Shown: positions 1-6,318 of the stretch, piece after piece
Layout: each line of letters opens with the position of its first letter
Numbering within the stretch: the stretch's first letter is position 1
Origin: Synergistaceae bacterium
Lineage (GTDB): Bacteria > Synergistota > Synergistia > Synergistales > Aminobacteriaceae
Assembly: GCA_017458545.1 (NCBI GenBank)
Contig: JAFTBA010000101.1
Location: 1 to 9,280, forward strand
Direction: 5' to 3'
DNA length: 9,280 bases
The notes under the pieces: generated by a model
Told to the model about the DNA's origin: nothing
Database searches by the model: none
The model's input: the letters and a program-made list of their open reading frames with translations, nothing else
Program-made: the position numbers and the translations under genes

Positions 1-2169
1 CGCAGTTATCATTTGCCGTCTAAACTGATTAAGTCTCACCCCGAACTCCCCAAAAAATTAGGTTCTGTATTTCTTGATGAGGCTAATCTCATCGCAAAAG
101 AAGGAAGCCTCACAGAATCCCTTCAGGGTTATCTGAGAGACTCAAAATTTCTCATACTGATTTGTTCGCCTGACAGCGCAAAGTCCCCCTACGTTAATGA
201 TGAGGTCGAATACTTCATGAAGCTGGGCAGAAGAAAACATATTATCCCTTTAATCGTCAGCGGAATACCTCACTCGAAAGACCCTGATGCAGAATGTTTT
301 GTGCCTGCTATTCTGAAGCTCACCAGAGAACTTGAGCCGTTAGGGATTGACCTCAAAACATACGGTGAACGTGATTCATTTCTGAGAGTCATTGCTACTA
401 CGCTTGGGCTTGATTTGGAGTATTTTATTTCAATCGAGGCCAGAGAGAGAAGGAGAAAAGCCCTGATATTTTCTTCAATGGCTGCTGCTCTCGTTATGGC
501 CGCAGGAATGCTCATATGGTATAACATAGCTTCAATACGTGTAATGCTATACGATGATGCAGCACAATTCAATCTCGGTCTTGCATACTTAGGAGGTATT
601 AAAGTAGAGAAGGATTATGTTAAAGCTATGGAATGGCTTGAGAAAGCTGCTGCTAACGGCAATGCTGACGCTCTGGACAGTATCGGTAATATGTATGAAC
701 AGGGCTTCGGGGTAGAACAGGATTATACGAAAGCCAGAGAGTGGTACGAAAAATCCGCAGCTAAAGGTAATGCCGCAGCTCAATATCATCTCGGAGGTTT
801 ATACGGCAGGGGCTTAGGAGTAAAACAGGACCATGCTAAAGCCAAAGAATGGTTTGAAAAAGCAGCTGCTCAGGGTCATGCCGTATCACAGAATAATCTC
901 GGTACTATTTACTCTAACGGTTACGGAACAGAAAAGAATTACGCAAAGGCTAAAGAATGGTATGAAAAAGCTGCTGCACAAGGCAATGCTATGGCACTGC
1001 ATAATATCGGCCTTCTGTACTATAACGGTTTCGGAGTAGAACAGGACTTTGAAAAAACCGCATATTGGTTTGAAAAAGCTGCTGAACTGGGACACAGTGA
1101 AGCACAATATAATCTCGGTCTTTTTTATATTTACGGCTTGGGTGTAGAACAGAATTATGATAAGGCTCTGGAATGGCTCAAAAAATCTGCCGCTCAGGGT
1201 GATGCCGAAGCTCAAAATAATCTCGCCAATATGTATAACGAAGGACTCGGAGTAAAGCAGGATTATTCTCAGGCTAAAGAATGGTATGAAAAATCCGCCG
1301 CTAACGGCAATGTTAAGGCTCAATTCAGTCTCGGTAATATCTACAGACAGGGATTAAGCACAGAACAGGATTATGTCAAAGCTCTTGAATGGTACGAAAA
1401 AGCTGCCCTTAACGGTCATGCTGCTGCACAGAATAATCTCGGCGAAATGTACGAAAACGGTTTAGGTACGGAACGTGATTACGTTAAAGCCAAAGAGTGG
1501 TATGAAAAATCTGCTGCTGACGGAAATTCCGATGCACAGTATAATCTCAGCAGAATTTACGAAAACGGCTCAGGTGTAGAACGTGATTATTACAAAGCTG
1601 TGGAATGGTGTGCAAAAGCTGCCTTTAACAGCAATCCCAAAGCACAGAATAAACTGGGTAACATGTACCTTAATATCAGTGTTTACGATAAAGCTATGGA
1701 ATGGTACAAAAAAGCTGCAGATCAGAACGAAGCTGAAGCTCAAAATAATATCGGCTATATGTACACTGAAGGCTTAGGGGTGGAAAAAGATTATGACGAA
1801 GCTATCAAATGGTACGAAAAATCCGCCCTTAAAGGCAATGCTATAGCACAATGCAATCTCGGCTATATTTACATGAACGGTTTAGAAGGACATCAGGATT
1901 ACGCGAAAGCCCTCGAATGGTATCGGAAATCAGCAGAAAACGGCAATGCTTTAGCACAGAACGATCTCGGCTATATGTATATGAGCGGTTTAGGAGTGGA
2001 AAAGGATTACACTAAAGCTATGGAATGGTATAAGAAATCTGCCCTTAACGGCAATATTACAGCACAACACAATATCGGCTACATGTATGAAAACGGTTTA
2101 GGCGTAGAAAAAGACCCCGTTAAAGCTCAGGAATGGTACAGCAAATCCAACACTCATAATAACAGGTAA
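1..2169 (+). CDS. TIR-domain, single-pass membrane protein with 15 Sel1 repeats (5' end cut by window)
   Basis: The reading frame is open from base 1, and its first codons (R-S-Y-H-L-P-S-K-L) fit the interior of a bacterial TIR_2 domain, so the true start lies upstream. The TTG at 13 is not convincing. Residues below are numbered from that TTG. The TIR part covers about 1-135: GSVFLDE (17-23), LILICSP (47-53), and YVNDE (60-64), which fits the WxxxE-type motif with Tyr for Trp; E64 is the candidate NADase glutamate. The first strand and BB loop are missing from the window. A basic stretch (RERRRK, 144-149) precedes one membrane segment (about 150-172). Residues 183 onward are Sel1 repeats, a TPR-like scaffold for protein binding. 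By the positive-inside rule the TIR is cytoplasmic and the repeats are outside. TIR domains in bacteria often hydrolyse NAD or signal in phage defence; that role is inference here. The domain calls are strong, the function is not known. Confidence 0.88.
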   Translation, partial: RSYHLPSKLIKSHPELPKKLGSVFLDEANLIAKEGSLTESLQGYLRDSKFLILICSPDSAKSPYVNDEVEYFMKLGRRKHIIPLIVSGIPHSKDPDAECFVPAILKLTRELEPLGIDLKTYGERDSFLRVIATTLGLDLEYFISIEARERRRKALIFSSMAAALVMAAGMLIWYNIASIRVMLYDDAAQFNLGLAYLGGIKVEKDYVKAMEWLEKAAANGNADALDSIGNMYEQGFGVEQDYTKAREWYEKSAAKGNAAAQYHLGGLYGRGLGVKQDHAKAKEWFEKAAAQGHAVSQNNLGTIYSNGYGTEKNYAKAKEWYEKAAAQGNAMALHNIGLLYYNGFGVEQDFEKTAYWFEKAAELGHSEAQYNLGLFYIYGLGVEQNYDKALEWLKKSAAQGDAEAQNNLANMYNEGLGVKQDYSQAKEWYEKSAANGNVKAQFSLGNIYRQGLSTEQDYVKALEWYEKAALNGHAAAQNNLGEMYENGLGTERDYVKAKEWYEKSAADGNSDAQYNLSRIYENGSGVERDYYKAVEWCAKAAFNSNPKAQNKLGNMYLNISVYDKAMEWYKKAADQNEAEAQNNIGYMYTEGLGVEKDYDEAIKWYEKSALKGNAIAQCNLGYIYMNGLEGHQDYAKALEWYRKSAENGNALAQNDLGYMYMSGLGVEKDYTKAMEWYKKSALNGNITAQHNIGYMYENGLGVEKDPVKAQEWYSKSNTHNNR
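559..2148 (+). repeat. Coding array of 15 Sel1 repeats (108-base period)
   Basis: Fifteen consecutive units follow the pattern AQxNLGxMYxxGxGVEQDYxKAxEWYEKSAxxGNA. Units 1-10 are each 36 residues (108 bases) from 559 to 1638. Unit 11 (1639-1734) has only 32 residues, having lost four around the GxGV loop. Units 12-14 return to 36, and unit 15 runs to about 2148 before a short polar tail. The units are diverged at DNA level but keep strongly conserved stretches, such as the EWYEK codons, so the array could change length by recombination. Confidence 0.9.
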
Positions 2170-2190
2170 AATATCGGGTTTTTTCTAGTG

Positions 2191-2196
2191 TATAAT
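2191..2196 (+). promoter_or_regulatory. Candidate -10 box upstream of fabF
   Basis: A perfect TATAAT lies 22 bases after the stop of the TIR-Sel1 gene and 82 bases before the fabF start. I see no good -35 hexamer at 16-18 bases upstream, so the call rests on the -10 alone. If real it would drive the fabF-rnc-4234 operon. The rest of the 109-base gap (2170-2278) holds a T-run (2179-2184) without a clear stem in front of it, and a ribosome binding site. Confidence 0.35.
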
Positions 2197-2260
2197 TTTG
2201 CATGGGACTGTTTCCCCTTTCAAAACCGTCAATTTTAATCTTGAACACAGATATTTCTAC

Positions 2261-2267
2261 AGAGGAG
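2261..2267 (+). promoter_or_regulatory. Ribosome binding site of fabF
   Basis: AGAGGAG lies 11 bases before the TTG at 2279. An in-frame TGA at 2270-2272 excludes any earlier start, so this site supports TTG as the fabF initiation codon. Confidence 0.7.
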
Positions 2268-2278
2268 TTTGAATATAT

Positions 2279-3532
2279 TTGACACAAAATAAACGAAGAG
2301 TAGTTGTTACAGGTTTAGGCCCTGTGAGTCCTATAGGGTTCGGTAAAAAAGATTACTGGCAGGCCCTCAGAGACAGGAAGAACGGTATCTCAAGCATTAC
2401 CACTTTCGACTTAGGCGACTGCCCCGTAACTTTCGGTGCCGAAATCAAAAACTTCGATCCGTCCCTCTACATGCCCGGAAAAGAAGCTAAACGTTCGGAC
2501 AGAGCTATTCAGTTCGCAGTCGCTGCCGCTAAACTTGCAGTTGAGGATTCTGGGCTCGATGTTACGACCGTTGACCCTTACAGATTGGGAGTCTACATCG
2601 GTACAGGTCAGGGCGGAATCGAAACGTCATTCAACAATTTCAGGATTATGCTCGAAAAAGGTTCAAAAAGAGTCAGCCCTTACTTCATACCCATGATGAT
2701 AAGCAACATGTCTACTGCTTACGTCGCTATCGTTCTCGGCGCAAAAGGCCCTAACCTTTGTGTCGTTACTGCGTGTGCTACATCGCTTCACTCAATGGGA
2801 GAGGCTTATCACACTATCGTACGCGATGACGCTGATGTCATTATCGCAGGAGGCACTGAGGCTGCTCTGAGAGCCATAAGCATTGCAGGTTTCGCCTCGA
2901 TGAAAGCACTCTCAACTCGCAACGATGACCCCGAACATGCTTCAAGACCTTTCGATTTGAACAGAGACGGTTTCGTCATGGGTGAAGGCGCAGGCGTTGT
3001 AGTGCTTGAGGAGTTACAGCACGCACTCAACAGAGGAGCGCATATTTATGCTGAGTTTACGGGCTACGGAACTTCGTGCGACGCAGGGCATATCACTGCC
3101 CCTGACCCGGAAGCTAAAGGTGCTGCCTATGCTACTGAGAAAGCAATCTCAATGTCGCGTTGGGAAAAATCTCAGGTCGATTACATCAACGCTCACGGTA
3201 CTTCAACAGGTCTCAACGACAAAATGGAAGCAGGAATGATTAACAGTGTTTTCGGCGAAGGCGCTAAGGACATCACAGTTACGTCAACAAAATCAATGAT
3301 AGGTCACTGCTTAGGCGCAGCAGGAGGACTCGAAGTCATTGCGTCAATGCAGGCTATTGAAGAGGGTTACATTCACCCTACACTCAACTACGAAACACCT
3401 GATCCCGATTGCAACATTAACATTTCAACAGGCGAAGGCGTAAACAGAAAAGTTGACAGGCTGCTCGTAAACAGTTTCGGTTTCGGCGGGCATAACGGAG
3501 TGTTGGCGTTTGAACGTTATGACAGAGTTTAA
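2279..3532 (+). CDS. fabF: 3-oxoacyl-[acyl-carrier-protein] synthase II (KAS II)
   Basis: FabF carries out the decarboxylative Claisen condensation of malonyl-ACP with acyl-ACP, the chain-elongating step of type II fatty acid synthesis in the cytoplasm. At 417 residues it has the usual family length. The N-terminus RRVVVTGLGPVSPIG is typical. The Cys-His-His triad is complete: C166 in TACATS, H306 in NAHGTST and H343 in TKSMIGHCLGAAGG, with the conserved K338; all lie three residues beyond their E. coli FabF counterparts (C163, H303, H340, K335). The C-terminal NSFGFGGHNG loop is present, with His where Thr is usual. It starts at TTG because a stop lies just upstream. The gene overlaps rnc, a common pairing, but acpP, which often precedes fabF, is not here; a TIR-Sel1 gene is in its place. 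Confidence 0.97.
   Translation: MTQNKRRVVVTGLGPVSPIGFGKKDYWQALRDRKNGISSITTFDLGDCPVTFGAEIKNFDPSLYMPGKEAKRSDRAIQFAVAAAKLAVEDSGLDVTTVDPYRLGVYIGTGQGGIETSFNNFRIMLEKGSKRVSPYFIPMMISNMSTAYVAIVLGAKGPNLCVVTACATSLHSMGEAYHTIVRDDADVIIAGGTEAALRAISIAGFASMKALSTRNDDPEHASRPFDLNRDGFVMGEGAGVVVLEELQHALNRGAHIYAEFTGYGTSCDAGHITAPDPEAKGAAYATEKAISMSRWEKSQVDYINAHGTSTGLNDKMEAGMINSVFGEGAKDITVTSTKSMIGHCLGAAGGLEVIASMQAIEEGYIHPTLNYETPDPDCNINISTGEGVNRKVDRLLVNSFGFGGHNGVLAFERYDRV
3497..3500 (+). promoter_or_regulatory. Likely ribosome binding site of rnc, inside fabF
   Basis: GGAG within the last fabF codons lies 9 bases before the TTG at 3510 and 18 bases before the ATG at 3519. The spacing favours the TTG as the rnc start. 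Confidence 0.5.
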
Positions 3533-4244
3533 TCTTGAAGCACTGAAGAACAAACAGCGTCTTGACGAACACGAAATTAAGTTCCTTGAGGAGGGACTCG
3601 GCTATACGTTCGAGGACAAAAAAATTCTCGAAGAGGCTTTGTGTCATTCGTCATTCGCAAACGAATACGGCCTTAATTACAACAATGAAAGACTCGAATT
3701 TCTCGGTGATGCCGTTCTTGAGTTCATTGTTACGCGCACGCTTTTCAGAACATACCCCGATGCCAATGAGGGCGAATTAACTCAAATGCGTGCAGAACTC
3801 GTTAAGGCCGACTCTCTTTTCAGGAAAGCAGACTCACTCCGTATACCGTACATAGTCCTTCACGGCCATGCAATGAAAACAGGCAATCTCCCCAAGTCAA
3901 TAGTAGCTAATGCACTTGAAGCCGTTATCGGAGCTGTATGTCTTGACGGCGGTATGAGTGCTGCGGAAAGAGTCGTTAAAAAATTATTCCTCAGCGATTC
4001 GGAAGAACAGTTTGCAGAAAGAGACCCTAAAACTAATTTGCAGTTATGGCTTCAGGCAAGGGGTATGCCTCTTCCTAAGTACGAACTGTTAAACGTTAAA
4101 GGGCCTTCACATGCTCCTGAGTTCACCGTGAGGCTGTACATGTACGGGTTTCAGCATATTGAGACTGACAGAACGCGCAAAGGTGCTGAGGCAAAAGCAG
4201 CGTCATTAATACTGAATGACCTCAGAGGGAAATTTGGCTCGTAA
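3510..4244 (+). CDS. rnc: Ribonuclease III
   Basis: RNase III cleaves double-stranded RNA, including rRNA precursors and structured mRNAs, as a homodimer. The 244 residues match the family length. The catalytic domain (about 24-160) carries the signature NERLEFLGDAVLEF with E60, E63 and D67, then NEGELTQMRAELV (87-99). The second metal-site segment reads ANALEAVIGAVCLDGG: E137 matches E. coli E117, but N134 stands where E. coli has D114. The double-stranded RNA-binding domain (about 173-239) shows GPSHAPEFTV and RKGAEAKAAS. The chosen TTG start has a GGAG 9 bases upstream and gives a 23-base overlap with fabF; an ATG at 3519 is the alternative and would remove three residues. The gene end overlaps the next gene, so the three are probably co-transcribed and translationally coupled. 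Confidence 0.96.
   Translation: MNVMTEFNLEALKNKQRLDEHEIKFLEEGLGYTFEDKKILEEALCHSSFANEYGLNYNNERLEFLGDAVLEFIVTRTLFRTYPDANEGELTQMRAELVKADSLFRKADSLRIPYIVLHGHAMKTGNLPKSIVANALEAVIGAVCLDGGMSAAERVVKKLFLSDSEEQFAERDPKTNLQLWLQARGMPLPKYELLNVKGPSHAPEFTVRLYMYGFQHIETDRTRKGAEAKAASLILNDLRGKFGS
4224..4230 (+). promoter_or_regulatory. Ribosome binding site inside rnc for the downstream exported protein
   Basis: AGAGGGA lies 3 bases before the TTG at 4234 (about 5 bases if GAGG is taken as the core). It lies inside the coding sequence that an ATG start at 4216 would imply, and no such site precedes that ATG. This supports TTG 4234 and a clean signal peptide. Confidence 0.5.
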
Positions 4245-5064
4245 ATTAATCCCTTTAATCATAGGAATATTACTGTTTACAGGAGGGGCAGGCCGTTGCG
4301 ATGACAAGGTGAATGTTGCCGTAACTCATCCGTGGCTTGCCCTTCTCGCTTCATTCATAGGAGGCCCCGAAGTTAATGTTATCCCCTTGCGAATCTGGAA
4401 CGCTAACGGTGATTTAGTCATGGCCGAAAGAGGAAAGGTACTGCGTGAACTTGAGAAGGGTACGAAAATTATCGCGCTTGATGAAGATGACGCTAAGGAT
4501 TCGGGGATTAAGTCAGCAGAAAAATTCACGCTCAAATATCTGTACTCACCCTTTCCCGTTAATGAAGGGTCGTTATATGATCCTTCAGTCATACCGTTTG
4601 TAGCACAGAGAGTTTTGACAGCACTGTCTGAATGGGATTCCCAAAATTATCCGTATTACCAGAGGAGACTGGCTGAGTTTCAGGCAAGACTGTCGAGTTC
4701 GATTCTTGTAGGTCAGGTGCTGAAGGACGTATCTGTTGCTGATTTCACAGGTTCATCGGGAGTGCTGCTTAAGGCTGCAGGATGTAAGGTTACTATACCT
4801 GAGGAGCTTGAGAAGTGGCAGAAGGGTAATTTTTCGGGGTTAAGGGAATATCTTGAGGAGGCAAAAAATAAGGGGTCGGCAATAATTATTGATGACGATA
4901 CCCCTAATGTGCTGAAGAGATTTTTATCGGGACGGGCTGATGTGTATAAATGGGAACGCCCGAGCCTTGAGACCGATTATCCGTCGTTCCTGCATGAACA
5001 GTATATATCGCTCTGGCAGAAGATTACCGCTAAGCCTTTGCCGAAACATAACGGTAAACGATGA
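4234..5064 (+). CDS. Exported ZnuA-like (SBP_bac_9-type) substrate-binding protein, apparently lacking the metal site
   Basis: From TTG 4234 the protein has 276 residues and opens with a Sec signal peptide (two basic residues, hydrophobic LIPLIIGILLF, then GGAG). There is no lipobox, as Arg precedes the Cys. An ATG at 4216 would add six residues but has no ribosome binding site. The mature start, VNVAVTHPWLALLASFIGG, resembles the first strand and helix of ZnuA/TroA-type metal-binding proteins. The DPSVIPFVAQRVLTAL...YYQRRLAEFQARL stretch resembles the family's DPxN helix and backbone-helix region. However, the usual DPH metal-ligand motif is replaced by RIWNANGD, and I see no His in the later ligand positions. 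No permease or ATPase gene is adjacent. It overlaps rnc by 11 bases. The family link is moderate; the ligand and role are unknown, and it may not bind metal. Confidence 0.7.
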   Translation: MARKLIPLIIGILLFTGGAGRCDDKVNVAVTHPWLALLASFIGGPEVNVIPLRIWNANGDLVMAERGKVLRELEKGTKIIALDEDDAKDSGIKSAEKFTLKYLYSPFPVNEGSLYDPSVIPFVAQRVLTALSEWDSQNYPYYQRRLAEFQARLSSSILVGQVLKDVSVADFTGSSGVLLKAAGCKVTIPEELEKWQKGNFSGLREYLEEAKNKGSAIIIDDDTPNVLKRFLSGRADVYKWERPSLETDYPSFLHEQYISLWQKITAKPLPKHNGKR

Positions 5065-5066
5065 CT

Positions 5067-6044
5067 TTATGAGTCGAGATTTACAGCTACGGTTTCAACG
5101 GGTCTTCTCTGAGCACAGGCACAACTCACTTCGTCTTCAAGCTCACCTATTCCTATACAGCACACAATAACTTCACTGCCGCTTATTCCGAATCTGCGTC
5201 TTATTCTGTCCTGTTTCCCTATGCTTGCCCGTGTACACTGGAACAAACATGCACCTAATCCGTGAGCGTGTATTGACATCACTAAGTAACCCAGAAATAT
5301 ACCGCCGTTAATATATTCCTGATCGTCAAGCTCGTAAGGCTTCAGTAAAGCTCTGTCACAGGTTACTATGAGACAGTCATGAATGCCGGCCGCTAAGAAA
5401 CCGTCAGCACCCAGTTTGATGATGTCAGCAATTTTTTCCCTGTCCTCCGAGAAATATACTTTGCAGGGCTGCCTGTTACACGCAGAAGGGTAATACGAAG
5501 CATCGCGGACAATGTCATAAATTTTTTCACGGCTTATGATTGTGTCCTTGAACTTCCTGACCGAATGCCTTGATGAAACGAAACCGTGAAAATCAAAGTT
5601 GATGTGCTTCAGGATTTCGGCACTCGGAATTTTCTCGCTCCCTCCCTTGAGGTTTAAGGGGATATTATGTTTACTGATGAGAGCTTCCAGCTGTGATTTT
5701 GCGTCTTCATGGCCTGAAAGTAATGCTAACGTTGACTTAATGATTGCGACGCTCTCGGCTATTGAGAAGTCTTCGGGCGGTACTCCCATTTCAATCAGAC
5801 GGGAAATTTTGTTGATGAGGTCATTGTATTTAACTGCTCCGAGATATTTGACGTTGCCTATGACTGAAGCCTTTTCGAGCATGTGAACGGAGATTAAGAG
5901 CGAGGTAGTGAGGCTGCTTTTTTCGGGCTGAGTGTTCCCGAAACTGCGCCATGCGGATTTTGCTGCTTCAACGGAGGATTTGAGTCTGATAACCCGTTGA
6001 GTGTTTTTTTCGCCGAGCAATGATTTGATGAACTGCTTTATCAT
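5067..6044 (-). CDS. Nitroreductase-family flavoprotein with N-terminal extension
   Basis: The 325-residue protein has a nitroreductase-like FMN-binding domain from about 155 to 318: SSRHSVRKF at its start, the PSACNRQPCKVYF segment that normally contacts FMN, and GGIFLGYLVMSIHAHGLGA in the dimer-forming helix. The first 150 residues are an extension with SLLISVHMLEKAS, resembling the H-x-LEKGL segment found in nitroreductases of exopolysaccharide gene clusters. Family members transfer electrons from NAD(P)H to various acceptors; the substrate here cannot be told, and no polysaccharide genes are visible. The ATG at 6044 has GGAGG seven bases upstream. Transcription probably comes from the consensus promoter at 6183-6211, giving a leader made largely of 7-base repeats. 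Its stop is only 2 bases from that of the convergent plus-strand gene. Confidence 0.88.
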   Translation of the reverse strand: MIKQFIKSLLGEKNTQRVIRLKSSVEAAKSAWRSFGNTQPEKSSLTTSLLISVHMLEKASVIGNVKYLGAVKYNDLINKISRLIEMGVPPEDFSIAESVAIIKSTLALLSGHEDAKSQLEALISKHNIPLNLKGGSEKIPSAEILKHINFDFHGFVSSRHSVRKFKDTIISREKIYDIVRDASYYPSACNRQPCKVYFSEDREKIADIIKLGADGFLAAGIHDCLIVTCDRALLKPYELDDQEYINGGIFLGYLVMSIHAHGLGACLFQCTRASIGKQDRIRRRFGISGSEVIVCCIGIGELEDEVSCACAQRRPVETVAVNLDS

Positions 6045-6051
6045 AGCTTGG

Positions 6052-6056
6052 CCTCC
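6052..6056 (-). promoter_or_regulatory. Ribosome binding site of the nitroreductase gene
   Basis: On the minus strand GGAGG lies 7 bases before the ATG ending at 6044. It is a strong match at ideal spacing and fixes the start. It lies 32 bases downstream of the repeat array, so changes in array length would not alter this spacing. Confidence 0.8.
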
Positions 6057-6088
6057 GAATATTCAGCTGTTAAAAGGGAACAATCAAG

Positions 6089-6184
6089 GCGATGTGCGAT
6101 GTGCGATGTGCGATGTGCGATGTGCGATGTGCGATGTGCGATGTGCGATGTGCGATGTGCGATGTGCGATGTGCGATGTGCGAT
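6089..6184. repeat. Perfect heptanucleotide tandem repeat, 13.7 copies of GATGTGC
   Basis: Thirteen identical copies of GATGTGC (plus strand; GCACATC on the minus strand) fill 6091-6181, with two matching bases before and three after, 96 bases in total and without one mismatch. The unit has no stop codon in any frame on either strand, so open frames cross it on both strands, but these are by-products of the repeat. The array starts, on the minus strand, at the -10 box of a consensus promoter and ends 44 bases before the nitroreductase start codon. Perfect identity points to recent expansion by slippage and suggests variable copy number. Confidence 0.97.
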
Positions 6185-6211
6185 TATACATGGCCATCAA
6201 TTTTATGTCAA
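6183..6211 (-). promoter_or_regulatory. Perfect consensus sigma-70-type promoter for the nitroreductase gene
   Basis: On the minus strand TTGACA (6211-6206) is followed by a 17-base spacer and TATAAT (6188-6183). Both hexamers and the spacing are exact consensus. A-rich sequence lies upstream of the -35. Transcription should begin near 6176, inside the first 7-base repeat, giving a leader of about 130 bases before the ATG at 6044. The last bases of the -10 box coincide with the edge of the repeat array. Confidence 0.85.
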
Positions 6212-6243
6212 GCTCCTTTCTTACGATTTTTTTATGATTATTG

Positions 6244-6272
6244 CATGAAAAATTCAGCAACGTTACAGTTGC
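6244..6272 (-). terminator. Weak candidate terminator after the C_GCAxxG gene
   Basis: On the minus strand GCAAC (6272-6268), a 6-base loop and GTTGC (6261-6257) form a five-pair stem, followed after four bases by a run of five T. It is placed 46 bases after the stop of the upstream gene. The stem is short, so it may be inefficient or fortuitous. The remainder of the 274-base gap (6045-6318) holds the promoter, the 7-base repeat array and the ribosome binding site described separately. Confidence 0.3.
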
Positions 6273-6318
6273 AATAATACAATATAAGCATAATTCCTGC
6301 AAATCTTGCTATTGCTTC

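Noticed and set aside
13..15. TTG at 13 as the true start of the TIR-Sel1 gene
   Set aside because: The codons before it are open and match TIR-domain sequence, and a start here would remove the first strand and loop of the domain.
886..1323. Minus-strand open frame inside the Sel1 region
   Set aside because: It is a mirror of the repetitive coding sequence, has no ribosome binding site, and its product is a low-complexity repeat of antisense Sel1 codons.
559..2148. DNA-level tandem repeat or CRISPR-like array
   Set aside because: The 108-base period is explained by Sel1 protein repeats; codons vary at third positions and no unique spacers exist.
2204..2216. GGGA-CTGTT-TCCC hairpin as terminator of the TIR-Sel1 gene
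   Set aside because: The stem is only four pairs and no T-run follows; it also lies downstream of the candidate -10 box.
6089..6184. CRISPR array
   Set aside because: The repeat unit is 7 bases with no spacers; it is a simple tandem repeat.
6001..6277. Plus-strand open frames reading MCDVRCA repeats
   Set aside because: Three frames give the same peptide, as expected of a 7-base repeat without stops. There is no ribosome binding site, and they overlap the nitroreductase start region in antisense.
6084..6302. Possible small minus-strand gene running through the heptamer (TSHIAHR repeat peptide)
   Set aside because: Its length comes from the 7-base unit having no stop in any frame. Its start codons lie upstream of the predicted transcription start, and the array has no start codon on this strand. 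An AAGGAG lies 14-17 bases upstream of its ATG codons near the -10, so translation from read-through transcripts cannot be fully excluded.
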